Positions 53,382 through 61,800 of a stretch of 64,000 nucleotides of DNA are shown here, in pieces. This stretch comes from Flavobacterium fontis. Its GTDB lineage: Bacteria; Bacteroidota; Bacteroidia; Flavobacteriales; Flavobacteriaceae. The notes beneath the pieces were generated by a model that did not search any database, was not told where the DNA came from, and saw only the letters and a list, made by a program, of their open reading frames with translations. The number at the start of each line of letters is the position of its first letter. The stretch's first letter is position 1. The stretch is taken from the NCBI RefSeq assembly GCF_900129405.1, contig NZ_FQVQ01000006.1:109415-173414 (forward strand), given 5' to 3'. A program made the position numbers and the translations under genes.

Positions 53382-53416
53382 AAAACTCCGAAGGAACTGG
53401 GTTCTTTCGGAGTTTT
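53382..53416. terminator. Strong bidirectional terminator
   Basis: A 16-bp stem (AAAACTCCGAAGGAAC with GTTCTTTCGGAGTTTT, one G-U) and a 3-base loop between the transporter gene and the convergent creD operon. Confidence 0.85.
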
Positions 53417-53428
53417 GTCGTTTCTACA

Positions 53429-53492
53429 CTAGCCCTGATAGGAGCAAGCTACCCCGCCGTACGAAGGGAGGCGTGTAGCGCGGATAGCAGGA
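53429..53492 (+). repeat. Intergenic repeat element (CTAGCCC...GGATAGC type), plus orientation
   Basis: Begins CTAGCCCTGATAGGAGC and ends GCGGATAGCAGG. Same terminal pattern as the longer minus-strand element at 51716-51866. Confidence 0.5.
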
Positions 53493-53515
53493 CTACGGTG
53501 GTGGTTAGCAGGGGG

Positions 53516-54814
53516 TTACTTGCTCCAATCGATTTTTCGCGAGAAGAACATGACGGCTGCGAGGATGGCAAATAGACCGACACTTCCTACCAACAGGGCG
53601 TAATCTTCGAGTTGAATGATCACAAAAAGGAAGGCGTAAATGAGCGATAAGGCACCCCCGATGAGTAAGGGGAATTTTCGGTTTTGTAGAATCGAGTAGG
53701 CGTAGAGCGTTATCATACTCACGATGGCGGTGCCGGCAATGGCGTAGGCTAGGGTGAAACTGCTGTGTTCGGTGATCGAGATGAGCAAGGCATAAAAGAG
53801 GACCAATGCAATGCCAATCATGCTGTATTGAAAGATGTGGATGTTGATTTTACTGAGTGTTTGAATAAGGAAAAAGACCAAAAAGGTGAGACCGATGACC
53901 AGGAATCCGTATTTAGAAGCCCGTTCGTTTTGTTGGTATTCGTCGACAGGTGTGATGAGATCGACTTTGTAGGCGTATTTGCTTAAGTCGGGCAAGGGAC
54001 CAAATTGTTGTTGGTTGAACGGACGGTTGAAGTGTTGCACCTGCCACGTAGCTTGAAATCCGTTGGGGCTAGCGTTTTGAGTGCTGGGCAAAAAGTATCC
54101 CGAGAAACTGGGTGAATGCCAGTCGCTGTGGAGGGTAGCCTTTGTGGATTTGCCTACGGGAACAAAGCTGATGGCGTGACTTCCGTTGTAATTCAATTCC
54201 ATTTTGAAGGTTTTTCCTGCGAGTTGCGTTGCTGGAAAACGTCCGCTTTCGAGCGTTGCGATAGTGTCGTTGGGTTTGCTGCTTGCCACGGGTTCAAAGG
54301 CAATTTTTTGTCCGTTGACGTTCACTTTGACTTCACTGTTGATGCTGTTGATGTTGGTAGTTTGGAAGACGATTTGTGTTTCTTCCCAATGGATGTTCTC
54401 GGCGGGAATGGAAAGCGCCGAAAAATCGGGGGTGGCAAACTGTCCTTCAAAGGTGATGGCAGCCGAAAAGACATTAGCTTTGTAAATACTCCGTTTGAGG
54501 GTACGCGCCATTTTTACCTCGCTAGCGGTAGTGAGCTTATCGGGAAAAAAGTAAGCCGTTTGCAGTTGTTTTGTGGTGTTGTCGTAGTACGGTACTTTGA
54601 GCATGGGGCCGTAGCAAAAGACTTCGCCTCCCCATTTGGAGGTGGTTTCGGTAATCACTTCTTGTTTTCGTTGGCTGCGTTCGGTGATGAGGTCTTGCAC
54701 AAAGAAAAGCGGGATGAGAAGTACGAGCGTAAGGAATCCGACCATCATCATTTTGGCGGTATTCGATTGAAAAAAGGTTTTCATTTCGTGATCTTGCTGT
54801 TCCATAATTGACAT
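53516..54814 (-). CDS. creD: Cell envelope integrity inner-membrane protein CreD
   Basis: A 432-aa CreD-family protein: one N-terminal membrane helix (MMMVGFLTLVLLIPLFFVQDLI), a large periplasmic domain with the family motif ERSQRKQEVITETTSKWGG and PYFFPDKL-like segment, and about five C-terminal helices from residue 295 (YGFLVIGLTFLVFFLI onward). E. coli CreD affects envelope stress and colicin E2 tolerance. It is the last gene of an operon behind a TACTTTG-N5-CAAAGTA operator. Confidence 0.92.
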   Translation of the reverse strand: MSIMEQQDHEMKTFFQSNTAKMMMVGFLTLVLLIPLFFVQDLITERSQRKQEVITETTSKWGGEVFCYGPMLKVPYYDNTTKQLQTAYFFPDKLTTASEVKMARTLKRSIYKANVFSAAITFEGQFATPDFSALSIPAENIHWEETQIVFQTTNINSINSEVKVNVNGQKIAFEPVASSKPNDTIATLESGRFPATQLAGKTFKMELNYNGSHAISFVPVGKSTKATLHSDWHSPSFSGYFLPSTQNASPNGFQATWQVQHFNRPFNQQQFGPLPDLSKYAYKVDLITPVDEYQQNERASKYGFLVIGLTFLVFFLIQTLSKINIHIFQYSMIGIALVLFYALLISITEHSSFTLAYAIAGTAIVSMITLYAYSILQNRKFPLLIGGALSLIYAFLFVIIQLEDYALLVGSVGLFAILAAVMFFSRKIDWSK

Positions 54815-54817
54815 GTT

Positions 54818-55123
54818 TTATAAAGAATTAATAATGATTTTTAGGTAGACAAAAGCGATGGGAATATTGGCCAATACGAGGAGTATTTTAACGCCGTAAT
54901 AGTCCCTGTGGTTGTGTAAACGCGCGCATTGGTAGAGCAAGTTGCCAAGCACGATAAGGTTGGTTGCGAGGGCCAACAGCACATAGTAAAAGCCGGCCAA
55001 GAGCACATATTCATGTCTTGTGGTTAAAAAAGCCAACAGTAAAAGCGTTCCGATTACAAAGGAAGCGATGGCAATTTGCGTGGAGCGCTGTCCGGTAGCG
55101 CTTTGGTATTGTTTTCGAGTCAT
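54818..55123 (-). CDS. Small membrane protein, unknown function
   Basis: A 101-aa protein with three hydrophobic segments (IAIASFVIGTLLLLAFLTT, VLLAGFYYVLLALATNLIVL, ILLVLANIPIAFVYLKII). Four-base overlap with the gene upstream. It resembles its upstream neighbour (both have TRHE followed by a long hydrophobic run), so the two are probably tandem paralogues. Confidence 0.75.
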   Translation of the reverse strand: MTRKQYQSATGQRSTQIAIASFVIGTLLLLAFLTTRHEYVLLAGFYYVLLALATNLIVLGNLLYQCARLHNHRDYYGVKILLVLANIPIAFVYLKIIINSL

Positions 55124-55416
55124 CGGGCGTGTGTTTGAATGAGCGTGTAAAGCAAGAGGTAACAGGCTACTACAGGGATATTGAGCACTAACACGCCAAA
55201 ATCTTTAAGATGCTGTATACGATTTTCGGGGGCGTATACTGCCTCGTGAATAAGAGCGATGAAGGCCATACCATGAATAAGTAGGGCAAAAAGCGTGTAA
55301 AAAAATCCGAGGAAGACCACCACTTCATGACGGGTGATTACATAGGCATAACAAAGGAGGGTTTCGCCACAAAAGGTGACTAAGGCGATTTTTTGGTATA
55401 GGTTATAGGCTTTCAT
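55120..55416 (-). CDS. Small membrane protein, paralogue of its neighbour
   Basis: A 98-aa protein with three helices (LCYAYVITRHEVVVFLGFFYTLFALL, MAFIALIHEAVY, VLVLNIPVVACYLLLYTLI). It shares the TRHE and LNIPV/ANIPI signatures with the next gene. Overlaps both neighbours by four bases. Confidence 0.75.
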   Translation of the reverse strand: MKAYNLYQKIALVTFCGETLLCYAYVITRHEVVVFLGFFYTLFALLIHGMAFIALIHEAVYAPENRIQHLKDFGVLVLNIPVVACYLLLYTLIQTHAR

Positions 55417-55871
55417 GGCTGAATGTTGAACGTTTTTCGAAAGTCGGCAATAGGATAGGGAAGGAGTGGGAGAAAGTTGAGGTCATAAAACCGATGCGCT
55501 TGTTTTCCTCTGCGGAAGGATTGGTAAAAGTGCCCCCATTGAAACGGGTAAAACACTACTCCTGTACCAACCACTAAATAAACAAAGGGACTTCGTTTTC
55601 CATTGCCTAGTAGGTAAAATTGCATGGTGATTTCATCGCATACGGTTCCACCTGTTTGGGTAAGTACATGATAAATATCGTGCTCTTCGAGGGTGGGTTG
55701 TATTTCAAAATGATGCCGACATAAGAAACAACCTAGATGAAATCCTAGACTTTCTTCGGGCATGCGTAAAAGTTCTTGTAGCGTGAGATTCCACGCTTCC
55801 TTTCGTTTAAAAATCCACTGGTAGGGGATTCGTACGGTGCGGTACATCCATTCAATAAATAATTCTCTCAT
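55413..55871 (-). CDS. COQ4-like protein
   Basis: A 152-aa soluble protein with the COQ4 metal motif H64-D65-x2-H68-x11-E80 (EHDIYHVLTQTGGTVCDE), preceded by GFHLGCFLCRHHFE. COQ4 acts in ubiquinone synthesis in eukaryotes and proteobacteria; Bacteroidota use menaquinone, so the role here must differ. First gene of the creD operon, directly behind an operator. Overlaps the downstream membrane protein gene by four bases. Confidence 0.78.
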   Translation of the reverse strand: MRELFIEWMYRTVRIPYQWIFKRKEAWNLTLQELLRMPEESLGFHLGCFLCRHHFEIQPTLEEHDIYHVLTQTGGTVCDEITMQFYLLGNGKRSPFVYLVVGTGVVFYPFQWGHFYQSFRRGKQAHRFYDLNFLPLLPYPIADFRKTFNIQP

Positions 55872-55879
55872 AATAAAAG

Positions 55880-55898
55880 TACTTTGAATTACAAAGTA
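55880..55898. promoter_or_regulatory. Operator/promoter of the COQ4-like-creD operon
   Basis: TACTTTG-AATTA-CAAAGTA is a perfect 7-bp inverted repeat 8 bp upstream of the gene. Read on the minus strand, its TACTTTG half also fits the TAnnTTTG -7 box. An identical pattern lies at 56873. Confidence 0.75.
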
Positions 55899-55917
55899 TA
55901 AGTATAAAAAAATAGGG

Positions 55918-56214
55918 TTACGACTTTTGTATTAATTTTTCCAGGGCTTCGATATGGTTCTTGAAGGCAGTTTTTCCCGCCGTTGTGGCCAAATAGCGGG
56001 TATTAGGTTTTTTACCGATAAATTGTTTTTCTACTTGGATGTAGGCTTCAGTTTCTAAAGCTTTGATATGCGAAGCTAGGTTGCCATCGGTCACGCCGAG
56101 CAGTTCTTTCAACGTGGTAAAGTCCACACGATCATTCACCATGAGAACCGACATGATACCCAGTCGAATGCGATGGTCAAAGGCTTTGTTGATATTTTCA
56201 AGTAGGGATTTCAC
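55918..56214 (-). CDS. Winged-helix transcriptional regulator (HTH_34-type)
   Basis: A 98-aa DNA-binding protein made of one winged helix: FDHRIRLGIMSVLMVNDRVDFTTLKELLGVTDGNLASHIKALE, then a wing KQFIGKKPNTRYLATTAGK. This small regulator is often linked to creD in Bacteroidota. Second gene of the operon starting at 56866, which carries one copy of the shared operator. The two identical operators are its likely binding sites (inference). Confidence 0.88.
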   Translation of the reverse strand: MKSLLENINKAFDHRIRLGIMSVLMVNDRVDFTTLKELLGVTDGNLASHIKALETEAYIQVEKQFIGKKPNTRYLATTAGKTAFKNHIEALEKLIQKS

Positions 56215-56233
56215 AGCTGCGGTAAAATTACGA

Positions 56234-56866
56234 TTAATTTCGGTCGTATTTCACATACATCATGGCCCCGTAGAGGACGTGGCAAACGCCAAATCCAAGA
56301 GCCCAAAAGAGCAAATCGGAATCCTTGAAATACGCCGCCATCAGTCCCAACACGATTTGCGTAAGGCCCAGATACCGCACATCTCGGAAGGTGAATTTTG
56401 ATGCATTGACACAGCCCATGCCGTAAAACAAAAGCATTATGGGAGCAATCAATTCGTAATACCCTTTAAAGAGAAGAATAAGTACTAGGAGCCCACCGGT
56501 TACCAAAGGAATACTGAAATTAATGAGGAGTCGTCGGGACGATGCATTCCAGAGCGTTTCTCCCATTTTTTTAGCTTTTTTTGCACTTAGCACTATTCCC
56601 GTAACGATTGAAGCCAATACAATTACGGTGGCTAATCCCATCAATTGTAACGACAATGCATCCAGAGGGAAGCCGATTACGCCGCGAGATTCCGAATAAT
56701 CCTCTACTTCATAAGCCTGCAATAGGTGATCCGCATACCCGGCACCGGCTAAAGCATACAATCCCGCCAACACTCCCGATAAACCACTCAACGATAAAGT
56801 CTGTGAGGATTTGGACATCATTTCTTTGATCTCCTTTAAGTCTTTTAAATAATCATTCGTCTCCAT
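56234..56866 (-). CDS. Membrane protein, unknown function, in the winged-helix regulator operon
   Basis: A 210-aa protein with about six helices (LSGLSGVLAGLYALAGAGYAD, LQLMGLATVIVLASIVTGIVLS, LLINFSIPLVTGGLLVLILLF, ELIAPIMLLFYGMGCVNASKF, LGLTQIVLGLMAAYF). It lies 19 bp before the regulator gene in the same direction, behind the second operator. Similar membrane proteins often precede HTH_34 regulators in this phylum; function unknown. Confidence 0.82.
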   Translation of the reverse strand: METNDYLKDLKEIKEMMSKSSQTLSLSGLSGVLAGLYALAGAGYADHLLQAYEVEDYSESRGVIGFPLDALSLQLMGLATVIVLASIVTGIVLSAKKAKKMGETLWNASSRRLLINFSIPLVTGGLLVLILLFKGYYELIAPIMLLFYGMGCVNASKFTFRDVRYLGLTQIVLGLMAAYFKDSDLLFWALGFGVCHVLYGAMMYVKYDRN

Positions 56867-56872
56867 AAAAGT

Positions 56873-56891
56873 ACTTTGAGTTACAAAGTAA
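56873..56891. promoter_or_regulatory. Operator/promoter of the membrane protein-regulator operon
   Basis: TACTTTG-AGTTA-CAAAGTA, 6 bp upstream of the start codon, same half-sites and spacing as 55880-55898. The next plus-strand gene starts at 56953, so it could also affect the divergent peptidase gene. Confidence 0.75.
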
Positions 56892-56952
56892 ATGTATATT
56901 TATTTTTTAGACAAACTTTTTTTGGTTTATTTTTGAGAAAAATACAATGCTC

Positions 56953-58323
56953 ATGAAATACGGACTTTCCCTGACTCTTTTACTCGCTTTTCAATCGTTG
57001 TTTGCGCAATCGGATGCGCAGATGCTCGACCGAATTCACCGTTCAGCGCTCACGCAAGGGCAGTGTTATCCTTGGTTGGAGCATTTGTCCAATTCGATTG
57101 GTGCGCGCTTATCAGGTTCGGATGGAGCTGCCAAAGGAGTGGCGTATACCAAAGCACAATTGGAGCAGTTGGGGCTTGATCGCGTCTATTTGCAGGAGGT
57201 GATGGTACCCAAATGGGAGCGAGGGGAGAAGGAAGTTGCCTATGTCCAATTTGGAAAAGAGCGTTTAGACTTATCCATTTGTGCCTTAGGGATGTCGGTG
57301 GCTACCCCCAAGAACGGTTTAGAAGCCGAGATTATTGAAGTTAAATCGCTGGACGAATTGAAAGCTTTGGGAGCAGAGAACGTTCGCGGGAAACTCGTTT
57401 TTTTCAACCGTCCCATGGATCCTGAGCATGTTGAAACCTTCCGCGCTTATGGGGGTTGTGTGGATCAACGTTCTTCTGGGGCTCGTGAAGCAGGTAAGTT
57501 GGGTGCCGTTGGCGTATTGGTACGTTCAATGAATTTACGTATTGACGATCTTCCCCATACGGGAATGACCAATTATGGGGATACGCCCGAGTCACAGCGT
57601 ATTCCAGCGGCCGCAGTGAGTACTTTAGATGCAAATGCCTTGAGCGAAGTCTTAAAATCCCATCCTAATGCTAAAATTTATTTTCGACAAACTTGCCGCT
57701 ATTTAGGGGAAGTGCTCTCCTATAATGTAGTTGGGGAGATTAAAGGAACAACTTTTCCGGATAAAATTATTTTGGTGGGTGGGCATTTGGACTCGTGGGA
57801 CTTGGGCGATGGTTCGCATGATGATGGTGCTGGCTGTGTACAAAGTATGGAAGTATTGGCACTGTTTAAGCGACTTGGATACCGTCCGAAGCACACTATT
57901 CGAGCGGTTTTATTTATGAATGAAGAAAATGGGGTAAAAGGAGGGCTGCAATATGAAGCCGAATCCAAACGGTTGGGCGAGCAACATATTTTTGCTTTGG
58001 AGAGTGATGCTGGAGGATTTGCGCCTCGCGGGTTTTCGTTTGAAATTGATGCTGCCAATATGGAGCAAGTGCAACAATGGAAACCTTTGTTTGAACCGTA
58101 CCTCTTACATTTATTTCGTCAAGGGCATTCAGGAGTTGATATCGGTCCCCTGCAATCCCCAAAGATTGTCAAAGCGGGACTGCAACCCGATTCGCAACGC
58201 TATTTTGACCACCATCATGCGGCCAACGATACCTTTGATGCCGTGAACAAACGGGAGTTGGAATTAGGAGCTGCTGCGATGGCTTCTTTGGTGTATTTGT
58301 TTGATCAATACGGCATTCGCTAA
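56953..58323 (+). CDS. Secreted M28 family zinc peptidase
   Basis: A 456-aa protein from the ATG at 56953 (another ATG two codons upstream); signal peptide ends SLFAQ. A PA-type insert (VRGKLVFFNRPMDP to VGVLVRSMNLR) precedes the M28 catalytic core: GGHLDSWDLGDGSHDDGAG (His and bridging Asp), NEENGVKGG (catalytic Glu and metal Glu), LESDAGGF, and YFDHHHAANDT (last His). It resembles carboxypeptidase Q-like enzymes. The stop overlaps the next start (TAATG). Confidence 0.9.
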   Translation: MKYGLSLTLLLAFQSLFAQSDAQMLDRIHRSALTQGQCYPWLEHLSNSIGARLSGSDGAAKGVAYTKAQLEQLGLDRVYLQEVMVPKWERGEKEVAYVQFGKERLDLSICALGMSVATPKNGLEAEIIEVKSLDELKALGAENVRGKLVFFNRPMDPEHVETFRAYGGCVDQRSSGAREAGKLGAVGVLVRSMNLRIDDLPHTGMTNYGDTPESQRIPAAAVSTLDANALSEVLKSHPNAKIYFRQTCRYLGEVLSYNVVGEIKGTTFPDKIILVGGHLDSWDLGDGSHDDGAGCVQSMEVLALFKRLGYRPKHTIRAVLFMNEENGVKGGLQYEAESKRLGEQHIFALESDAGGFAPRGFSFEIDAANMEQVQQWKPLFEPYLLHLFRQGHSGVDIGPLQSPKIVKAGLQPDSQRYFDHHHAANDTFDAVNKRELELGAAAMASLVYLFDQYGIR

Positions 58324-58673
58324 TGCAACCCGCTCATGATTATGTGATGCGTCAACCCGAACCTTTTCGGGCCCTTTTGATGCATTGTATGGCGACCATT
58401 GAAGCGGTTGTTCCTGCAGTAGAATTGCGTTATCGCTATGCTATTCCTTTTTACTATTACCATGATAAACCGTTTTGTTATCTCAATGCAAGACACAAAA
58501 AAGGCTATGTTGATCTCGGATTTTATAGAGGTTATCAACTGAGAACACATCAAGAGATTTTGGTAAGTACCGATCGTACGATGGTTAAATCACTTCAATT
58601 TACAACCATTGAATCTCTAAATCAAACGGTATTAGAAGCGCTTCTTTTAGAGGCTAAGGCATTGTATGAATAG
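58323..58673 (+). CDS. DUF1801 family protein
   Basis: A 116-aa protein coupled to the peptidase gene by TAATG. ELRYRYAIPFYYYHDKPFCYLNARHKKGYVDLGFYRG matches the DUF1801/YdhG group, whose role is not known. Confidence 0.82.
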   Translation: MQPAHDYVMRQPEPFRALLMHCMATIEAVVPAVELRYRYAIPFYYYHDKPFCYLNARHKKGYVDLGFYRGYQLRTHQEILVSTDRTMVKSLQFTTIESLNQTVLEALLLEAKALYE

Positions 58674-58876
58674 GTCGTGTATCTTTGGAACACCTTTTAC
58701 TTTTATAAATAGAATATAGGTTTTATGCTTTGCATTACTTTTATTTTCTCGTTACATTTTATTCTGGATTTTAGCGTTTAGCTGCAACATCCTTGGTTAT
58801 CCCTGTCGATAAATAATGGCATAAAAAAAAGGAGATTCAAATCGAATCTCCTTTTTGTTTTAGGGTGTAAAGTGAC
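58674..58876. other. Intergenic gap with a terminator
   Basis: No ORF is seen. A hairpin at 58827-58855 (AAGGAGATTC with GAATCTCCTT, 4-6-base loop) has T-runs on both sides and serves the minus-strand adhesin gene, possibly also the DUF1801 gene. Confidence 0.7.
58822..58860 (-). terminator. Terminator of the giant adhesin gene
   Basis: Stem AAAAGGAGATTCG / CGAATCTCCTTTT with a short loop; on the minus strand eight T residues follow. It lies 17 bp after the stop codon. Confidence 0.85.
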
Positions 58877-61800
58877 TTATTTTACTTCACGATTTACATA
58901 GACCCATCCTGTTTTGGTTGGTACACCATCACGCTCAATGACGTAATAGTAGGTACCATCAGGAAGTTCATTATCATTATCCGACTGACCACTCCATTGG
59001 TTGGTATAGTTGGAACGCGAGTACACTTTTGTACCGTAACGGTTGTAAATACTTAATTGTTTTACATTCAATCCGGTTAGGTCAAAGCTGTCATTCAAAC
59101 CATCCCCGTTAGGTGAAATACCTCTTGGGATAGCACAAGTGACTTCATTGGCGGTAAACGATTGCGTAGTTGTACAAGTGGATGTTCCGTTTCCTACGGT
59201 TACGGTTACCGTATAGGTTCCAGAAGCTGTTACATTTAAGGTAGCACCTGTTCCTACAGTAGCTCCTGAAGCATTGGTCCATGTATAGGTAGCACTTCCA
59301 AAATTACCAGAAACAACTTCCAACACATAAACGCTGCCTTCACATCCACCTTCAATTGTAAAGGATGGAGCAGGAGTAATGGTGATGTCAAAACTTTCTT
59401 GGTCAGTACAACTTCCATTTTGAGCAAAAACATAAAGCGTAGTACTCGCATTAACTACAGCACCAGCATTCAACTGTGTACCTGTTCCATTTTGACCGGT
59501 AAAGTAGTTTCCTACGGTCAAGGCTGGAAGAGTATACGAATCACAAGCAAACACGTCGTTGATCGGTAATACATCAGGCGTTGCTACAACAGTAACTGTA
59601 ATTGAAGCAGTGGTAGCACATTGTCCAGCATCGGGTGTAAACGTTGATGTAAATGAACCCGCAGTTGTAGTGGTTATCGTTGCCGGATTCCAAGTTCCGT
59701 TCACTCCATTCGTAGATTGAGTGGGTAGCGTAATTGAGGCACTTCCAGAACATACGGGTGCAATAGCGGCAAAAGTTGGCACTGTGGGCGCGGTGATGGT
59801 AACCGTCAACGTTGTACTTACAGCACACTGCCCTGCATTGGGTGTAAAGGTAACTGTTTGAGAACCGACAGCCGATGTGTCAATCGCAGCTGACCATGTT
59901 CCAGAAATTCCATTATCGGAGGTAGTTGGTAACGTTGGTGCGGAACTATTTTGACACAAAGGAGCAATAGCCGTAAATGTAGGAACAATCGAAGGTGCTA
60001 TAATCGAAACTTGGAGTGTCGTTGGCACTGCACATTGCGCTGCATTGGGTGTAAAGGTATAGGTAAATGTACCGACCACACTAGTATCAATGGTAGCTGG
60101 ATTCCAAGTACCAGTGATTCCATTAGCATCTGCGGCAGGAAGTGTCCCAGGGGTTAAACCTTGACATATTGGTGCAATGGGTTCAAATGAAGGAATTACA
60201 GAAGGCGCATTGATTACTACATCCAACGTGGTGCCATTAGCACATTGCCCAGGATTTGGTGTAAAGGTGTAGGTAAATGTCCCCACCACAGCTGTACTGA
60301 TTGTTGCAGGGTTCCAAGTACCAGCAATTCCGTTCAAGGATGTTGTGGGTAACGTTGGAGCAGCTAAATCTTGACAAATCGCAGGGATTGGGTCAAAAGT
60401 TGGTGTTGTAGCTGGTGGAGTAATCGTCACCTGAATGGTTACAGGGGTCGAACAGTTACCTGATGATGGTGTAAACACATAATCAAATGTACCTGCAACC
60501 GTAGTGTCAATAGTTGCTGGATTCCAAGTTCCCGCCACATTGTTAGTTGAAGTGGCTGGTAAAGTTGGTGCTGTTTGTCCTTGACATGCGGTAATCGGAT
60601 CAAAAGTAGGTGTAATCGGTGTTGAGATTAAGATGGACACCGTAACTGGATTTCCACATTGCCCTGCATTGGGTGTAAAGACATAGTCTGTACTTCCCAG
60701 TGTTGAAGTATCAATAGTGGCAGGATTCCAAGTTCCTTCAATATTGTTTAATGAAGTTGTTGGAAGTACCGGTGCTGTTGCTCCTTGACAGATGCTATTA
60801 ATAGGTGCAAAGGTAGGGTCAACAGGCTGCGTAATCGTAATCGTGAAACTACGCTCGCTAGTACAGTTAGGTGTAGTTCCTGAAGCCGCATATACATACA
60901 TGGTTTGTGAGGCCGAAATGACATCACCGGCATTGTATGCTGTTCCTGTTCCACCAGGTTCAGAGAAATAATTACCTACCGTAAGTGTGGGTAAGGTATA
61001 ATCACCACACTGCGTTACGTTTGCAATGAAAGGAATTACAGGTGTGGGTTGAATGGTAATAGTAGTTGTAGTAGTAAAAGGATCACAACCTCCCGATGCC
61101 GGAACGGTGTAGGATACGGTATAGGTACCAGGTGTACTTGCTCCGGGGATTATATTACCATTGATAGCATTAATATTTAGACCCGCTGGTGAAGCTGAGA
61201 AATTTCCACCAGGTGTACCTGTAATTGTTGCAACAACAGGGTCAAAAGTAGAATTACAATAGGCAGGTGCTGGATACGAAATCGTAGCATCAGCAGGTGC
61301 GGTGATAATTACTGTTCTTGAAGTTGTAATAAAAGGAATAGTATTACAAGTACCTCCAATAGTTGTAGCCGTTGTAGCTGTTACCACATAGGCTCCTGGA
61401 GCACTAGCCGATAAATCGATGGTACCTGTTACAGGATCAATTACTAATCCCGTTGGAGTAGCAGTGTAGGTTCCAGCTGTAGCGCCTGGCGCTAAAACAG
61501 GAGTTGGATCTGCATCGTTTTGACAATAGAATGTTGAACTATAATTGAAAATATTAATTGGGAAACAAGCCGTAGTACCTCCATTCGTATTCGTTTGTGT
61601 AAACGTCACCGTTCCAGGCTGATTGGAGAAGTTAGTAATCATAATTACATACACCTCACACAATTGTGCATTTGGAATACACATAATCTCTTGAGGTGCT
61701 GCTGAATAACTACAAGCGTGTAAGTTTCCATTACAACCTTGAGCGGGTGTAAGCGCAGGTAACTGACCTGCCAATGGATTTGCAGGTACTCCGATACAAG

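Noticed and set aside
54116..54811. 231-codon plus-strand ORF
   Set aside because: Antisense to creD, which has a clear family match; composition rich in Phe, Gly and Cys as expected for a shadow frame.
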